Source of the DNA: Lichenostomus cassidix
Lineage: Eukaryota; Chordata; Aves; Passeriformes; Meliphagidae
NCBI GenBank assembly: GCA_008360975.2
Contig: CM039182.1
Span: 107,808,443 to 107,872,442 of the forward strand
Reading direction: 5' to 3'
Length of the DNA stretch: 64,000 nt
The notes under the pieces were generated by a model. It did not search any database and had not been told where the DNA came from. It was given only the letters and a program-made list of their open reading frames with translations. Numbering within the stretch: position 1 is the first letter of the stretch; each line of letters begins with the position of its first letter. The translations under genes and the position numbers were made by a program. Shown piece after piece: positions 61,536 to 64,000 of the stretch.

Positions 61536-64000
61536 ATGATGTCAAAGGAAGAGTTACCTCTGTGTCTACAGAGAAGAGAATTTTAAAGACGTTTCTTGGT
61601 TCAATTACTATATTACTTCTGTTTGAAAGTAACACTACTTCATATTGCATTTTACCCATCTTCAAAATTGATCCAATGCTCATGAAATTACTGCAATTCA
61701 ACACTGTGAATGACCAGTAGATGTGATCCACTATCATTGGCTTTAATACAAAAATTGTATTTTTTCTAAAATATTTTGCACTATGAAAATGTGAAATCCG
61801 AGCTATAACAAAGCCTTCAAAATTAAGCAATATCATTGGTGTAAAATGGTCATCACTTTTTTTCTATATTCATTGAGTCTATATCAATTCAACAGAAGAA
61901 ATGGCTTTTAGTGGTTTACTTGCACTAAATAGGAATACTGGCTGAAAAAAAAACTCTTTAGAGCATCAGCAAAATACTCTGTGTCCACATATTAGGTACT
62001 AATCTGGAATTAAAAATGGCCATTTTAGTCTGTAGTTCATGTTCTGTGCGTACACAGTAGTGTGAGCATTTCAATTCAATTAATGGCTGAGTATGGTGTC
62101 CAATGGACTTGGAATGCAGGAGAATCAGGGAGAAGAATAAGCAGGAGAATCAGGGAGAAGAATAAGCATGAAATTACTGGACTGGGTAAGTTTGAAACTG
62201 ATTCTGAAGGATCACAGAGAGGTATGATGACTTGTACACATCAGTGTGGTCTTTCAGCAGCAGCACAGGGAGATGGAATATGGAACAATTTTAGAAATCT
62301 CAAAAAGTCTTGATTAAAGGAACTTTGAAAAAAGTAGGAAAATGATGAAAGAATAACTGTCATTATTCAGGGGCATTATACCTATATTTTGGCTTACAAC
62401 TAACACAAATAGTGGTAATTGGATGCAATTCACCTGTAGACGGTTGAAATATTGAAAATTAAGGAAAAGCTGAAATAACATTTTGAGCAGTGTATTAGGA
62501 AAATTCATTTTGTTAAGGTATTTTATTCCACAAGTATTGTCCTTGTCAGTCAGGAGGTATATTGTTCTTATGATCAATTTAATAATAAGATTCTAAAGTG
62601 TCAAATGTTGGTCTCTTTGATGTAATAGAAAGAGTGGCTAGGCTGAAAATTCTGTATGGCTTTGGAATGCTGTTTAGGGCAATCCATTGGAAATATTAAT
62701 TGTAAAGTAGTCACTTTCCAAACAACACAATATATGTAAATATTTTCACATGGTTGATGGCTTCTACAATTTGCTATGGTATCTTTACTCCTCTCCAAGA
62801 TTAAAACTTGACAAAGAAAAATCTAAATAAAAATATTATATTCTTACATTTCTTTTTCTTGTAGAAGAATGTTGCTGTAGCAGCACAAAAAAAGGCATGG
62901 ATATTATTTTTGCAATCTAAAAGTAGGTGGTGTTTGGAATACTGGGTCAAAACCTTTAATTTGTCTGGGTTTTCCTTCTAGTCTATTGTTTCCTTCATGT
63001 TTCACATAAACATGGTTTCTAATTTCAATAAAAAAAGGCTATATATAACATCTATGGAACTATACCTTCTTTTTTAATTTCTCATGCTGTGTAGTATTTT
63101 TGCACTCAAATCATGGTGGTGAACAAGGCCTAAGGAAAAAGAGAAAAAAATTGCAAAGACTTTACTAGTTTTGCGCAAAGCATACAAAACCAGAATACTG
63201 GCCCCAGAGGTTTTAATATTATTCAATTTCATTGGCTAGGATCTCAACATACCAGCAGTATAATCCTTCAGAAATATTCTGCAGTCACATATGGATAAAG
63301 CCATACATACTTAAGGGGAGAAAAAGTTAGCTGTAATAAGCATGGAGTAAAATGGTAGCAACTGGTTCAGAGTTTCAGCTGCATGTATAAATAGGAAATT
63401 TTATATCTTACAGACATTTTTTAGAAGCCTAAGTATAGCTTTGACCTCAAACACTAATTCCACAGCCCTCCACTAAAATTGCTATCAGTATTGGCAAAGT
63501 AGGAATATGGATGATAGTAAAATATGGGATTCTTCACTTCAAAAAATGAAAAAAAAAATCAAGTGATAGATACAGGGATTTGGACAGTCACTAAAAGTAA
63601 CTTTGTCTTTTTCAAAAGTAAAATCTGCTTGCAAGAAAATCTGGTGATATTCTCTAGCCTTTAGTTAATCTCCCTTTCTTAATACAGAGCAATTCTTTGA
63701 AGCCGCAATATTTTCCCAGTGTTTCTTACCAACCTACATTGATATGGATTAGGTAGCCATACAGTTTTTAAGTTGAAAGTCAAAGCAACTTAGTTCCAAG
63801 GATCATACAAAAACTTGTCTTCCAAGAATTAGCTCTTCTTTGCATTTTTTTCACACTGTTATGTTACTTATATCTTCCAGATTTTTTTCAGGCTTTCGTT
63901 CATGTTTTTTCTTATGCTTTTACAGCCTGTTCTCCTTCTCAATACTTTTTAGCTTTTGCAGGGCTCCCATACAGTCATACTGAAATAATCTGTGATGCAT
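61536..64000. other. Unique AT-rich noncoding DNA
   Basis: No gene recognised. It contains the tandem duplication at 62116-62168. Confidence 0.6.
62116..62168. repeat. Perfect 25-bp tandem duplication
   Basis: A 25-base unit beginning GCAGGAGAATCAGGGAGAAG (62116-62140) is repeated exactly at 62141-62165, followed by three bases of a third copy. The purine-rich unit is prone to slippage, and perfect identity suggests recent origin. Confidence 0.92.

Noticed and set aside
1..64000. tRNA genes, rRNA, CRISPR arrays, bacterial operons
   Set aside because: No intact tRNA B-box in a cloverleaf context, no spaced direct-repeat array and no prokaryotic gene organisation was seen.

Overview
The window looks like bird nuclear DNA. 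It is AT-rich and carries at least eleven recognisable fragments of the CR1 LINE family, the dominant avian retrotransposon, several ending in the typical 3' tail of ATTCTGTGAT/ATTCTATGAT-like repeats. It also holds one well-preserved solo LTR. The species cannot be fixed from this sequence; a neoavian, possibly songbird, genome is a reasonable guess. I found no bacterial-style genes, no operons and no convincing protein-coding gene. The open frames present are decayed retroelement pieces, GC-rich or low-complexity stretches, or chance frames. The window could be intergenic or lie inside one very large intron.

Layout. 1-495: CR1 3' end, plus strand. 496-6484: unique AT-rich DNA with one possible ancient repeat (about 5085-5265). 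6485-8098: the longest CR1, minus strand, keeping part of its reverse transcriptase region and split by a 508-bp solo LTR at 6775-7282 flanked by a perfect 6-bp target duplication. 8099-14539: unique DNA with two short-loop hairpins and an A/C-rich tract. 14540-14792: CR1. 14793-26044: unique DNA with two exon-like segments (20439-20519 minus, 21378-21547 plus). 26045-26390: internal CR1 fragment. 26391-31510: unique DNA with a conserved-element-like block near 29.5 kb and a striking palindrome at 30070-30102. 31511-42500: the most repeat-dense part, with CR1 at 31.5, 35.6, 38.9, 41.4 and 42.5 kb, a possible decayed LTR-like element at 39359-40026 and an odd GC-rich block at 41741-42180. 42501-55900: about 13 kb with no repeat I can recognise. 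55901-61535: three more CR1 fragments. 61536-64000: unique DNA with a 25-bp tandem duplication.

No set of genes works together here. The content that can be read is transposon history (CR1 decay, later LTR insertion), small local rearrangements (perfect hairpins and short duplications that look like template-switch events), and several stretches whose homeodomain-type AT motifs suggest conserved regulatory DNA. The last point is inference and needs a multi-species alignment.
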